Notes under the pieces: model-generated | Seen by the model: the letters and a program-made list of their open reading frames with translations, nothing else | What the model was told of the DNA's origin: nothing | The model's database searches: none | Source: Adiantum capillus-veneris | Taxonomy: Eukaryota > Streptophyta > Polypodiopsida > Polypodiales > Pteridaceae | NCBI GenBank assembly: GCA_014529385.2 | Contig: CM043970.1 | Coordinates: forward strand, 49,837,898-49,901,897 | Length of the DNA stretch: 64,000 nt | Reading direction: 5' to 3' | Made by a program: the position numbers and the translations under genes | Part shown: in pieces, positions 12,240 through 22,397 of the stretch | How the letters are laid out: each line of letters opens with the position of its first letter | Numbering within the stretch: the first letter of the stretch is position 1

Positions 12240-13190
12240 GAACTGCTCTTTAATGGCGACTCGGCAGTGAGGAGTCCAGAGGACAAGGAGGGGTCGAAAA
12301 TGCCCCGGCGACAGTGTGTGTTGGCTATTAGCGCCAATTTCAGGAGCTCTAGACGACAGCTTGGACCGGTGTATAGCATTACAACAGCCATGAGCATGAG
12401 TGTGAGTGTCCTTTGAAGCCTCAAAACTAGGCTCGGTGGGCTTTAGCAAGACTAGGATTTGTAGCACGTCAGCCTGAGCAGCATTACCTCAAGTGGTGCA
12501 GGATACATACCCCAAGGTGGTGCCTCACGGGTTGGTGGAGCTCGGAGCAGGCGGGTGTGGAAACTACGTGCAGGAGTGCATGTGTCGTGGCGGGTCATGG
12601 CTAAAGAGCATGCAGGACTCGGGATCCAGCATGTGCGAGGGCGAGGGATGAGCCAGTTGCCAAAGTCGTTTTTTGCGTGTGGGTTCCGCCCTGACACAGC
12701 GGGAGAGTTCAAAAGTGAGATCCTGTGTGTGTGTGTGTGAGATGGCGTGTGCGCCATTTGTGGTAGGGACTCCGCAAGCATTAGCACCGCCAAGCTATTG
12801 GAGGGTGATGCAAGCCAAGGCATTAAAAGGAGGCTGATGCAAGTGGAGCACGAGCTCAAGCCTATTCTGAGGTTTGCCATGCAATTGGACAAACAATCTG
12901 CTAGTGGCGCTTTTAATGCCGAGCAAAAGTTGCAACCGAAAACAAGTGTGTGTGTGTGAGTATATGGTGGCCAACAAGCAAAGCCTGAGCATGCGCATGT
13001 GCACCAAAACGGGCAAGCTAAGTGGGTGGGTCATGTGCGCCAAACCGAAAAGCTTCCATCTTTGAAGCCGGGCATCCCAAACGTGGCGCATAACAGTGTC
13101 TCCAAGCTTATTTTGGGTGTGTGTGGAGTCATGCGAGACCATACGTTTGAGGATCTTATTCCTCCATTTAACCATTTTTTGAACACACTT
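12240..13190. other. G+C-rich island inside N1
   Basis: By eye this reaches about 55-58% G+C in places (for example 12480-12660), against roughly one third in flanking N1 sequence. It has short GT runs at 12725-12739 and 12945-12958. Frames exist on both strands but show no known motif. It could be a captured foreign segment or a structured RNA leader; neither is shown. Confidence 0.5.
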
Positions 13191-13794
13191 TAGACACACA
13201 GACTTTTGAGCTTTATTTGAAGGTCCACCCTTGTGTTAAGCACATGAATTTTGAGTCCTCATTCGTTGACAATGTGCCTTCATTCTTATGCTTGATTCAA
13301 CATACCCATGTAATTGAGATTCGTACACATTCCCAATACTTGTCGCGGTCAATAATGTGGCCTTGCACACACACATAAAAGCAAGATGTACACTCGATTA
13401 TACAATGAAAATTAAGTCAATTGCTCTTCAAAACTTCAAAATCTCTCATCCATCTTACTTCATAAGGGTGATTTTTTAAAGCGCAAAGATTTGTTTGCAA
13501 ATACACCAATTGAATAATGCTTATACAAACTTTGAGTGATTAGCTTCTTCTTGACCAATCCAAGCACATTTAACCATCATCGCAAAATGAATTGCTCATT
13601 CAAACCTAATTAGGTTTGTCATAGCTATACTCGTAGTTCGATTTGGGCCACAAATAGGCACATTGTTCAATGCAAAATTTTTACCCTATCAAATCAATTT
13701 GGTTACGTCAATTGACTCAATGGTATTGCATTAAATCATCCCCAATTATGCACAAATTGAGTCATTCATCTCAAAACCCAAATCGATCAATTAT

Positions 13795-14560
13795 GCACAC
13801 ACCAATTTTTAGGTCTACTAATCATCATAATTGGTAACCAAGACCAATTATTCATCCCCAATTTAGGCATAATTGGCCATTAATTAGGCACACACACCTA
13901 AATTTAGGCCGTCGATTTGTGCAAAAATTTCATTAAAACACTCATTGCATTTTATCAATTTCACACTTGATCACACATACATGAGTATATACATGCTAAA
14001 TTAATTCAATTTTAATCAAAAAATTGATCAATTTTTAACTCAATTCAGCATTGTACACACACAAACATTAGGTGCACAAATCCAATTTTTGCTCAATTAG
14101 CAACGAAATTAGGCCAATTCCTAATGCTTGCACACACATTTCTTGCAAAACCATCAATCTACAAGCATTTAGGTGTTCAATTTGACCATAAATCTTCTCA
14201 TCAAAGTTATTTAAAATGGGCACACACATTCAAATCTTGCCCAAATTTTGGCAATTAGGCCTACTCCATGACCGGAATAGCCTCACATACGCATCAATTT
14301 AGTGATTTGCACACACAATTTATGCAAAACTACCGTTCCTCAAGCATCTAGGCATCCAATTTTATTCCAATTTCATCAAATTAGGCATAAATTCCATCAA
14401 TTAGGCACACACACCTAATTTTAGCAATGACTTAGCAACTCAATGGGATCAACGTAAACAATAAAAAATTAAGCGGAGTAGGTCAATCCACTTACAATTG
14501 ATTGCATCCAAGCTAATCCTTGCTCCATGCGACGATTCCATCTTGCACACACATGTGTGC
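13795..14560. repeat. Diverged CACACA-centred tandem repeat in N1
   Basis: GCACACAC-type motifs occur near 13795, 13889, 13972, 14053, 14130, 14220, 14309, 14405 and 14545. Spacing is mostly 77-96 bp. The segments between share TTAGGCA and AATTTAGG words, so this looks like an old tandem array. Confidence 0.45.
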
Positions 14561-14963
14561 AACTCCGATTTGGTCCAAAATTGATCAAAAAATTGACCAA
14601 AATCAACACTCAATCACATGATTAGGCATAGATTAGAGCAATTAAGAGTGATGATCCTCCTCAATTAAGGGGATTTAGCATACATTCCAAATCAAAATTA
14701 GTGGTTACGTTAGCACAATTAGCATGGAATTAGTACAATTGGCACGAAATTAGCATGAATGGGATGCAAAATTAGTGAAGGTTAGTGAAAAATTAGCAAA
14801 ATCAAAAGAAAATTGAGGGGTTTTTGGGATGAAATGACTCTATACACATCCAATTAAACCTAATTACACTACACACAAATCAAATCCTACCTAATTACAA
14901 GAAATCGGTAATCAAATTACTCTTATCTTTTGCAACCTCAACTCCACTAGCGTAGGCAACCCG

Positions 14964-14981
14964 TCCCCGGCAACGGCGCCA
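14964..14981 (-). other. N1 primer binding site (tRNA-Asp)
   Basis: The plus strand reads TCCCCGGCAACGGCGCCA, identical to the last 18 bases (with CCA) expected of plant tRNA-Asp. One base separates it from the 5' LTR. Confidence 0.9.
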
Positions 14982-14982
14982 A

Positions 14983-15924
14983 TGTTGGAGTCTCGCCATA
15001 GCATAGGCAATCTCCCACAAATCTATCAATCCGGAGAGAGAGAGCATGACCCGGCTAGGGCTTGGAGGCATCACACAAAGAATGTGCGAGAGCGTCATCG
15101 GATGCAAAGATTGAGAGGATTCAAGAGTGTGCATCCTCCAATGCAATTAGAAATCATCCCAAATCAACTAATGCTAATCGCACATCAAGCATCAATTTCA
15201 AGCAATCATCTACACACATCAAGCAACGAAGTGAAACACACTAATCTTGGAATCTCTCAAGCACAACTCTAATTACATGCATTGACGATTAAGCACACAA
15301 GATCGCATTCAAGTCGGCCACCCCAACCATGACCATCATGGTGTCCAAATCAAGTCACACATAATCAAATTAAGCTCAAGGCTTCTTAAACCTACACACA
15401 CACAAGCACACCATTAGAGGACAACTCTAATCCCTCAATCACGAGTACGCCCACTCCGCTTAATCGAGAGAGTTAGATAAGGACTCCACTAATCGGATAG
15501 CTTAGCATAAGTAAGAGTTAGATTAGAGAAGATCAACACTTCAAAACAATGAAGGAAAGTAGATAAACATGATTGACAACATAATGAAGACTAGATTAAT
15601 TAAGAGAGGATTACACTAATTACATGTGATTAGCACTAGCCTTCTAAGCATGGGCATTAAGCTCAAAGGCTAGGCCATCAAGACCTCCTCTAGGGAGAGA
15701 GTTCTCAAAAGGACCACTCAAGAATGACCTCTCATTAAGCATAGGGCTCTTTTATAGTTTTGGGCCTCAAACCCTTCAACTATGGGATAAAGTGAGCTCT
15801 CTAGCCTAGACTCATACAACTTTGGAACTCCTAAATGAGCCCAAGCCCTATACAATGAAAAGTAAATACTGTGCACATCCACAACTTGGTGCATAATTGG
15901 TGTAGCCGTTAGCCGCTTCTAACA
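14983..15924 (-). repeat. N1 5' LTR
   Basis: 942 bp, apparently identical to 8488-9429. It is followed on its outer side by the target duplication GTTGT (15925-15929). Confidence 0.95.
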
Positions 15925-15929
15925 GTTGT

Positions 15930-18417
15930 GCTTGTAGCTGATAGTGCATACATCCATTCTATATGCCTGGATTTGAATTTGGGTCCCATTTGGTCAAGTT
16001 ATGGCCATTTTAGTCCTGGTCAGGCTCTTTGCAAGATATTGAGAGGGAATTGGATTTTGTGATCCAAATTGGATGAAACTTGATGGTTTGCTCTCAAATG
16101 GCATGTAGATCACTTCTGTGTGGTAGTTGCAACTCTGAAATGCAAAAATCAAGTGGGGAGACACCATACACGTATGATGTCTTTTTGGGTAAACTTGAAC
16201 CATTTTGCATTGTAATCTTGGATTTGGCTTTATATAGGTTCAGACAATGATTTTATGAAATTTGGGTATAGTTTGGACCAAAATTGGCTCTGGAGACATC
16301 ATACGCGTATGATGTCTTTTGTGTCATTTTTGCATGAGATTGACTCAAATCTTGACTTGAAGTTGAGTATGATGAATTTTGGCAAGATTAGGCTTTAAAT
16401 AGAGGATTTTCCGCTAATTGGGCTAATGGAGTGATCCCCTTGACCAAATGGTACCAAACTTTATATGTGGCATGTATTTGATATATATAATGGATATATG
16501 ATGAGAAATGATCAATTTTGGCTATGTATGTGCAAAGTGACATCATACAGCCAAAATGATACTTTTTGGTTCCAGATAGCTTGTGCATGTGTTGAACAAC
16601 AATCCTACAAAGTTTCATTGAGTTTGGAGCTATTTTGGCAAATTTAGGACGATAAGTCGGTTTTATGCCCTACTTTGCGTCTTTTTAGTTTCCAATTGGT
16701 TTTTCAACTCCAAATCTCATGATACTTTGTACATTTGATGTTGTTAGCATATAGAAAGAGGCTATGCATTCATGTGTCCAAGATGATGTGAAAATCATGC
16801 TGTGAGACATCATACGCGTATGATGTCTACTCTTGATAAAAAGTGTTTTTTTGTGCAAAGCATGGTTTGTGCTAGTGCCCTAAGCCCTGCTAACTAGTTT
16901 TCAACCTTAAAATCATCAGTTTAGTTAAAAGCCCCCCTTTGTAGGCATTTCAGTCTCCGAAGTCGTCTTTTGGTGTTGGATTTGATTTTCCTCGATCTTT
17001 CCCCTCGAGAGTTGCATCCCGAGCTCATTTGAGGTGTTGGGAAGTCGTCTATGTGGTTGGACTCGACTTTGGTTCCTTCTTTTCCACCTTTAGCCATTTG
17101 GTTGCCCGAAAGCGTCTCTTTCACCATTGGTAAGTGAAATGGCTTTCTCTTGGGTTTTGCTTGTACACATGTGTCATTGATGGCTATTTGAAGCTGCTTG
17201 TGAAGTTTCGTGGCAATCGATCGTCCATTTTGGCCGTTATGCCAAAATGCGCTTTGTGTGTCTACCGCCGAATCGGTTGTTTCGACCCACTTTTGGTGGT
17301 CCAAACCTGGAGATACTCCATGGTTGCATTGTCCTCGATGTTGTTAAGCTTCTTGTGAAGTTTTGTGTCGTTTCAACAACTTTTTCCTGTTTGCCGCTTG
17401 CAGGCTCTATTGACCTAGGGTTTTTTCAGTTGTTCTTTCTCGTACTTTGAGAGTCAGGAACTCATCTTCTACACTAGGGTAAGCCACCTATTGGTTCTTG
17501 CATGGTTTGGTTAGGCGGTTGTGCCTCTACCTAGCATTCTACCCATTTCCCCGTCTGCTCTTGTTTCTTTGTTTTGGTTAGTTTTCGCGACAAAAGTTAG
17601 TGGTAAGCATCAAAATATTATGGAAACAAGTCTACCTCTCATATCTGGAGTCCTCTGAGCTCTCGTAGCAGTCGTAGAAGGCCGTAGAAGGTCGGATGCT
17701 CCTGTGTGCTCTTTGCTCTCTCCAAGTGGGTAATAGTGCAAATGAGCTTGTAAGTGAAGTAAAAAATACTTAACTTTGGACTTCCCGGCTCACTTGTTAC
17801 CAAATTTGACATGTGCTTCTATCTCGTCGTGAATTTCACTCTAGGATTTGAAATTTCTCAATTTGGACTCCGTTTGACCTGTTTCCGAGAAATCTGTCCA
17901 CTTTGCCAAAATTCTGCCATTTCGGGCTTTCCGCAACTTTTGCCGAATTGTACCCAATTTTTACCATGGGTTTCCCTTGTCATTAGGATCATCACCATCT
18001 ATTCTTTTCTTTTTTCTGATCTCGTTTCACCTGCTTTTTTATTTTTATTTTACTTTTATTAAGAAAATCCTAAAAAATAAAGGAAAATAGCAACTTGAAG
18101 CCAAAAATTTCCAAAAATACACAATAATTAGCTGGTAACCCTGTGTATATGTATATACACTTATTTGTGGTTTCTTGGCTTGTATTACCACTTTTTTCCA
18201 CTTTTTGGCTCCAAAAACACGCATATTTAGTTGTATTTATAAACTTAGAGACTCAAATTCATCATTTGATCTCTATTATTGCAAAACAAAGTATATAAGG
18301 GCATAGATATTATCAATATCCGCAATCAAACATAAAAAATTCGAAATCATGTAAGACCTGCCCTTGTAATATCATTTTCTTTGTCCTTATGGCTTGTAGT
18401 TCCTGGATACCTGTATA
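15930..18417 (-). other. Element A 3' non-coding region with palindrome array
   Basis: No protein frame can be supported. 15930-16830 holds palindrome copies in diverged tandem repeats. 16900-17800 matches in outline the noncoding block at 57300-58150 of element B, including a shared GTCGTAGAAG-like stretch and a TAGGGTTTTTTC-like stretch. The rest is AT-rich. It may be a long untranslated spacer between pol and the 3' ORF. Confidence 0.65.
16160..16827. repeat. 22-bp palindrome array, element A 3' copies 2-5
   Basis: Copies lie at 16160-16181, 16295-16316, a decayed half-site at 16539-16560, and a perfect copy at 16806-16827 (core CATCATACGCGTATGATG). Gaps are 135, 244 and 267 bp. Together with 8435 they form one array split by N1. 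Confidence 0.8.
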
Positions 18418-18450
18418 CCTCCCCCCCTCCTAGTCTGAGTCCTCCCGGAC
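18418..18450 (-). other. Internal polypurine tract of element A
   Basis: On the minus strand AGGAGGGGGGGAGG (18418-18431) is preceded in the element's sense by a short stem GTCC/GGAC (18439-18450). It resembles the tract at the 3' LTR and is nearly identical to the internal tract of element B at 58822-58854. It lies just after the pol frame and before the 3' non-coding region. Confidence 0.6.
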
Positions 18451-18703
18451 GACTATGAAGTGTCTGAGGGTGAAGCATTGTATTTGTTGTGGTCATGCTT
18501 GGTCAATTCAATTGTAGAGCGATGAAATAGCAATATTTCCAATAATGTCGCTCTTTGTTTGATTGTCAGGTTTTTAGGGAATATTTGGGTTGTCTGTAGC
18601 ACTTTTGTAGTGGAATCAGTATCTGGATTCTTCTTTACATTGTTATCCTTTTTGATAATCCAAATCTGCTTCCGATTTGCGTGTGCTTGCCATAATTTTT
18701 TTG

Positions 18704-19445
18704 CTATCCAAATTTGCTTGACTTTAGGTTGTGATGTCTCTGTCCTTGAGTACTTTGGATTCTCTGTTGATTGTACTGAATGGAGTTTCTGCTTACAAAT
18801 ATTTGGAATATAAATTTCCTTGCTATGGCTTTGTGCTGCATCAACTTCTTTGGAATCCAGACTTGTTTCACTGAATTTGATTGTCTGAAATCACTCTGTT
18901 GTCTGGTGTTGAAGACTTTGTTTTCCACCTTTGTTCTCTCTGGCACAACCTTCTTTGGCCTCCATACCAACTTTGAGTTTGTCTTTATCCAAGGTTGAGC
19001 TGTGCTTTTATTTTCTGTCTTCTTTACCCATTTCTGAGAGTTCTTCGTTGAGGAGAATTCCTGTTTTGTAGAAGTGTCTTTTGGTTGCCATTGCTCCTTC
19101 TTAATCTCTTTAGGCCGTTTGCCGTTGTCATTGGATTCTTCGGCTTGCACCTGTACATTTGCTTTGGAGAACGGAATCGATTGACTTCCTCCTCATATTT
19201 GATGTAACTGAATTAGAGCTCCAATTAATTATCGCATTGTACTGCTTTTGCCATGGTTGTCCTAGCAACAACGGATGTTGCGTAGCTTTGTCTTCAACCA
19301 CACAAAACATATGTGGATACACATATTGATTTATATGTACGTGCAGTACTATGCATCCGATTGCTTTAATCGAGTGTTCTGAATAACTCTTCAACTCCTA
19401 TTTGGTAGTTTGCAGCTTAGTGTCATGTTTCAATTACTTGTACAA
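18704..19445 (-). pseudogene. Element A second protease (C-terminal half) and basic Trp tail
   Basis: This continues the frame interrupted by N2 (see 28363-29036). Residues near 19290 include the second retropepsin signature, LLLGQPW, followed by an INW-like strand, as in proteases whose catalytic DSG loop lies upstream. The rest is a Lys/Gln/Asn-rich tail with repeated aromatic motifs (QKWVKK, LVWRPKK, QVWIPKK) ending at 18704. Two in-frame stops occur between the insertion point and about 19394, and a frame change separates the protease piece from the tail. Element B has the same arrangement at 59023-60282. The tail may bind nucleic acid (inference from charge and aromatic content). Confidence 0.7.
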
Positions 19446-21039
19446 TGTAACATTTAATGGCCTTATAACTTCTGTGTAGCGGAAATTAGCATGAACATAG
19501 TGGGCATTTCATTAGAATAGATTCCTAATGAGAATTACAAGAGTGCTTGGGTGGAGAGAGCAACAAAAAGCATAACACCTAGTTAGATAGCATCGAAAAT
19601 ACTTTCAAAAGAGAGAGAAATTAAGCTATTGACAACAGTTGAGGACCGGATTTGCATGGAGCTGGTCCCCCCTCCAAAAAGCTTTGTATTATGGTTTCTC
19701 CCATCAAGAGAGACATTGTACAATACAATTCTTTGTGTTCCTTCAAGACTAGCTAGTGCAATGAAGATGGAAGCTTCATGCACTAAGCAAAACACTTAAT
19801 CAAACACAACTTGAATTATCCCCGTTCTCAGACCCAACACCTCACACACCTTCGAAGATGGTGAGAGCTAGCAGGTTATGAGAGTAGATTGAGAGGAAGA
19901 AGGAGTATCTTACGAGAAAGATGTACATCTCCTCACATAATCACTCATATTAGCATAGATTAGCTTAGTAATTAGCTTGGTAGAGAAGATGAGCATGCAT
20001 TGAAGCTTGGCTCTTGGTTGGATTTGCATCCACATGCCAAGAGAGTGTTGATGTAGGCTTCTATCTCACAAGCTTGGAGTAGGTGATGAGCTCTCCATTA
20101 AAGCTTGGGAGGAGATAGAGTATTCTTTCTTCACACATGGTCAAGTGTGAGTGTGTGTGTGTGTCAATGCCAAGCAAAAATCAGCCCCCTCTCTCTCTTG
20201 GGCGAGCCCTTCCTGCTAAATTGGTCTGGCTTTTGCCTCATTGGACCTCCCCAAGTCAAGCCAATGGGTGTTAAGCAGCACAAGTGATAGCCTTCTGACA
20301 TGTGTCCCCCTTTCCCCTTTTGTGAGAACTTTAGGTAATTAAATAATTAAACTAAACTCTCATTGGACCCCTTTGCCTCCTGGCCAATAGGAATCAGGCA
20401 AGCCATTGGGCTCTTGAATGCTCATTGGACCCCTTGGGAGACTGCCCAATAGTCTTCTAGGAGACTTAATTCTCATTGGTTTCTTTTATTAAATGTTTTT
20501 AAATTAATTAAACTAGATTTACTCTAGCTTAATTCTTATTGGTCCACTTCAAGGGTCTTCCAATAGGAATTGGGCACACCTTGTGGGCATCTGGCCTAGG
20601 GAGCTGACATGTGTCCCTAATTCCCTTTGTGTAAAGGGAGCCTGTGTGTGTGTGTGTGTGTGGATTTCTCTCTCATCCCCTACTAAATGGGCTCGCCCCC
20701 TCCTTTGTAGGCTTTGAAGAAGACTTTTGTACACACACTAAGCATCCAATTTTCCCTAGGGTTGACCTTTGGACACAACCTTTGAATTTTGGAACCTTAG
20801 CATTTTGGAAGTCTTAATGGGCTGAACCTTAGGGTCTTTTTAGCCCATTGTTGCACATGGCTCTTTTGCAGATGGCCCCCCTTTTGATCCCTATTTTCCC
20901 TCCTTTGGATCCCTACTGTGGCCGGTCTGCTATCTTAACCAATATTCTAGCTTTTTCTCCCCTGGTACCTCCCCACATTAAATGATCAGTTTAATATGAG
21001 AAAATCATTTAGGAGAATTAGATATTGATTATTATGACA
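19446..21039 (-). repeat. N2 3' LTR
   Basis: TGTAAC...ATGACA, 1594 bp. It carries a cluster of ATTGG/CCAAT motifs at 20239-20572 and a GT run at 20642-20660. It is about 99% identical to the 5' LTR by eye. Confidence 0.95.
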
Positions 21040-21077
21040 TTACCTCTTTCTTGAAATCATAGTCGTCCTCGACTATG
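21040..21077 (-). other. N2 polypurine tract and stem-loop
   Basis: On the minus strand AAGAAAGAGGTAA abuts the 3' LTR. Upstream in the element's sense is a perfect 8-bp stem (CATAGTCG/CGACTATG) with a 4-base loop at 21058-21077. Confidence 0.8.
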
Positions 21078-21395
21078 GTGTAGAGAAGATAAAGCATATT
21101 CATGAGTCCTTTTCTTAGCGGGTAGAGGATCCCTATGTTACCCTACGACATCATTCCATAATGGATGACTAGTCCATTTGGCGCTTGAGAGCCTGAGGCT
21201 GCCGCAAGCATGTCTGCACATCAGTCCTATCAGTCTTCCATAGTAGAGTGACAAGCTCTACTTGGTGTTTGGGAGACGTCGTCTCCACAAACTTGATCTA
21301 AGCATGCATACTACTTTATTTTTGTGCACAAATAAAGAAAAAGAGAGTCTTATAAGACAAAAATTTTGTTCATTTTTAACATTTTGTACATTTTC

Positions 21396-22397
21396 TTACT
21401 CTTGGGAAGCATTGTAAGCATTGACAAGGTTTAGGTTATCCTTTAATTGTATGCCTTGCATCCATCTAGCATCTTCAAAAGGATAATTCTTAAACTTAAT
21501 AAGATATCGTCGGATAGTCTTACCACCTCTTAATACCTTGTCTTCATGCTGGAGAATGGACTCGGGCTGCAGCACCTCCTCTTGGTCCTTGATCTCCGGT
21601 GGGTCTTCAATAGTTGGTTCTTGAGGTGGCTCTCCTTTGTAAGGCTTTAATAGGCTCACATGAAAAGCATTGTGAATGAGCCAATGATTGGGCAACTTAA
21701 GTTGATAGTCCATGTCATTGATTGGCCTAAGAATCTGGAAGGGACCATAGTACCTTTTTGCTAGTTTAGCATAGTACTTTTGGTGGCCCGTAGGATTCTT
21801 GCCCATCGTGTGCCTTAATCGAGCCTTGGGAAACTTTAACAAGACCCAATCGTTTTCTTTAAAGGCTTGGGCTCTTCTGTGATTGTCAGCAGTAGCCTTT
21901 TGCCTTTGCTGTGAGATAGAGATAGCATCTTTAATCTTTTGAAAAGATTCTTGTAGGTCTCGGCTATACTCATCTGCAGCGAAGATCTTCCCATGTACCT
22001 TAAGTAGCAAGGGACTTTTTGATCTTCCCTCAATTACCTCGAAAGGTGCTTTTGCCGTGGAAGTATGTATAGTGTTATTGTAAGCATACTCCACTAAGGG
22101 TAAGTACTTCTCCCATTGGGATCTTTGATCTACTTCCGTTACATAGGCTTTTAGTAGATCGAGAATTGTTAGGTTAGCTATTTCACTTTGGCCATCCGTT
22201 TGTGGATGATAGGCCGAAGAGAAATTTAGCCTTGTCCCTAAATTCTCAAAGAGACCCTTCCAGAAATTACTGGTCATTCTAGTATTTCTATCCAACACTA
22301 TGGACATTGGCAAGCCATGGTATTTGAAAATTTGTGAAATAAAGAGGGTTGCCATTTGATGGGCTTTGATAGTCTTTTTGACAGGTATAAAATGAGC
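21396..22397 (-). pseudogene. N2 integrase core end and chromodomain
   Basis: This is the downstream part of pol after a single in-frame TAA at 22398-22400. From the start at 22355: the second catalytic Asp in LDRNTRM (residue 22), the third catalytic Glu in DGQSEIA (residue 58), with 35 residues between them as in the DD35E core. Next come the integrase C-terminal region (WVLLKFPKARL, YYGPFQIL, LPNHWLIHNAFHVS) and, at about residues 265-310, a chromodomain-like segment (LIKFKNYPFEDARWM). Chromodomains of this class target insertion to marked chromatin. One stop codon is the only visible barrier between this part and the rest of pol. Confidence 0.9.

Larger units (their letters stand above)
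9468..14963 (-). other. N1 internal region, non-coding
   Basis: About 5.5 kb with no frame that I can support as a protein. 9470-12100 is AT-rich with many short runs of the type CAAATTTT and GCACTAAA. 12240-13190 is clearly richer in G+C. 13790-14560 carries GCACACAC motifs roughly every 80-95 bp. Short frames at 10450-10863 and 12452-12892 have no recognisable motif and overlap frames on the other strand, so I do not call them genes. Confidence 0.75.
8488..15924 (-). mobile_element. Element N1: non-autonomous LTR retrotransposon (LARD-like)
   Basis: Two 942-bp LTRs (8488-9429 and 14983-15924) that look identical by eye flank a 5.55-kb interior. The target duplication is GTTGT at 8483-8487 and 15925-15929. 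The primer site next to the upstream LTR matches the 3' end of plant tRNA-Asp over 18 of 18 bases, and a polypurine tract borders the other LTR, so the sense is minus. No gag, protease, RT or integrase motif is present. It must have moved with proteins supplied in trans. The A/B family shares tRNA-Asp priming and a TGTTGG...CTAACA LTR type (as in B), so it is a candidate helper, by inference. It is probably the youngest insertion here. Confidence 0.93.

Noticed and set aside
12452-13199. Minus-strand frames of 146 and 134 residues in N1
   Set aside because: They overlap frames on the opposite strand, contain no recognisable motif, and open frames are expected by chance in G+C-rich DNA.
14964-14981. 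tRNA-like sequence matching tRNA-Asp
   Set aside because: Only the last 18 bases are present and they adjoin an LTR, so this is a primer binding site, not a tRNA gene.
16921-17304. 127-residue minus-strand frame in the element A spacer
   Set aside because: The matching region of element B (57300-57800) does not keep the frame.
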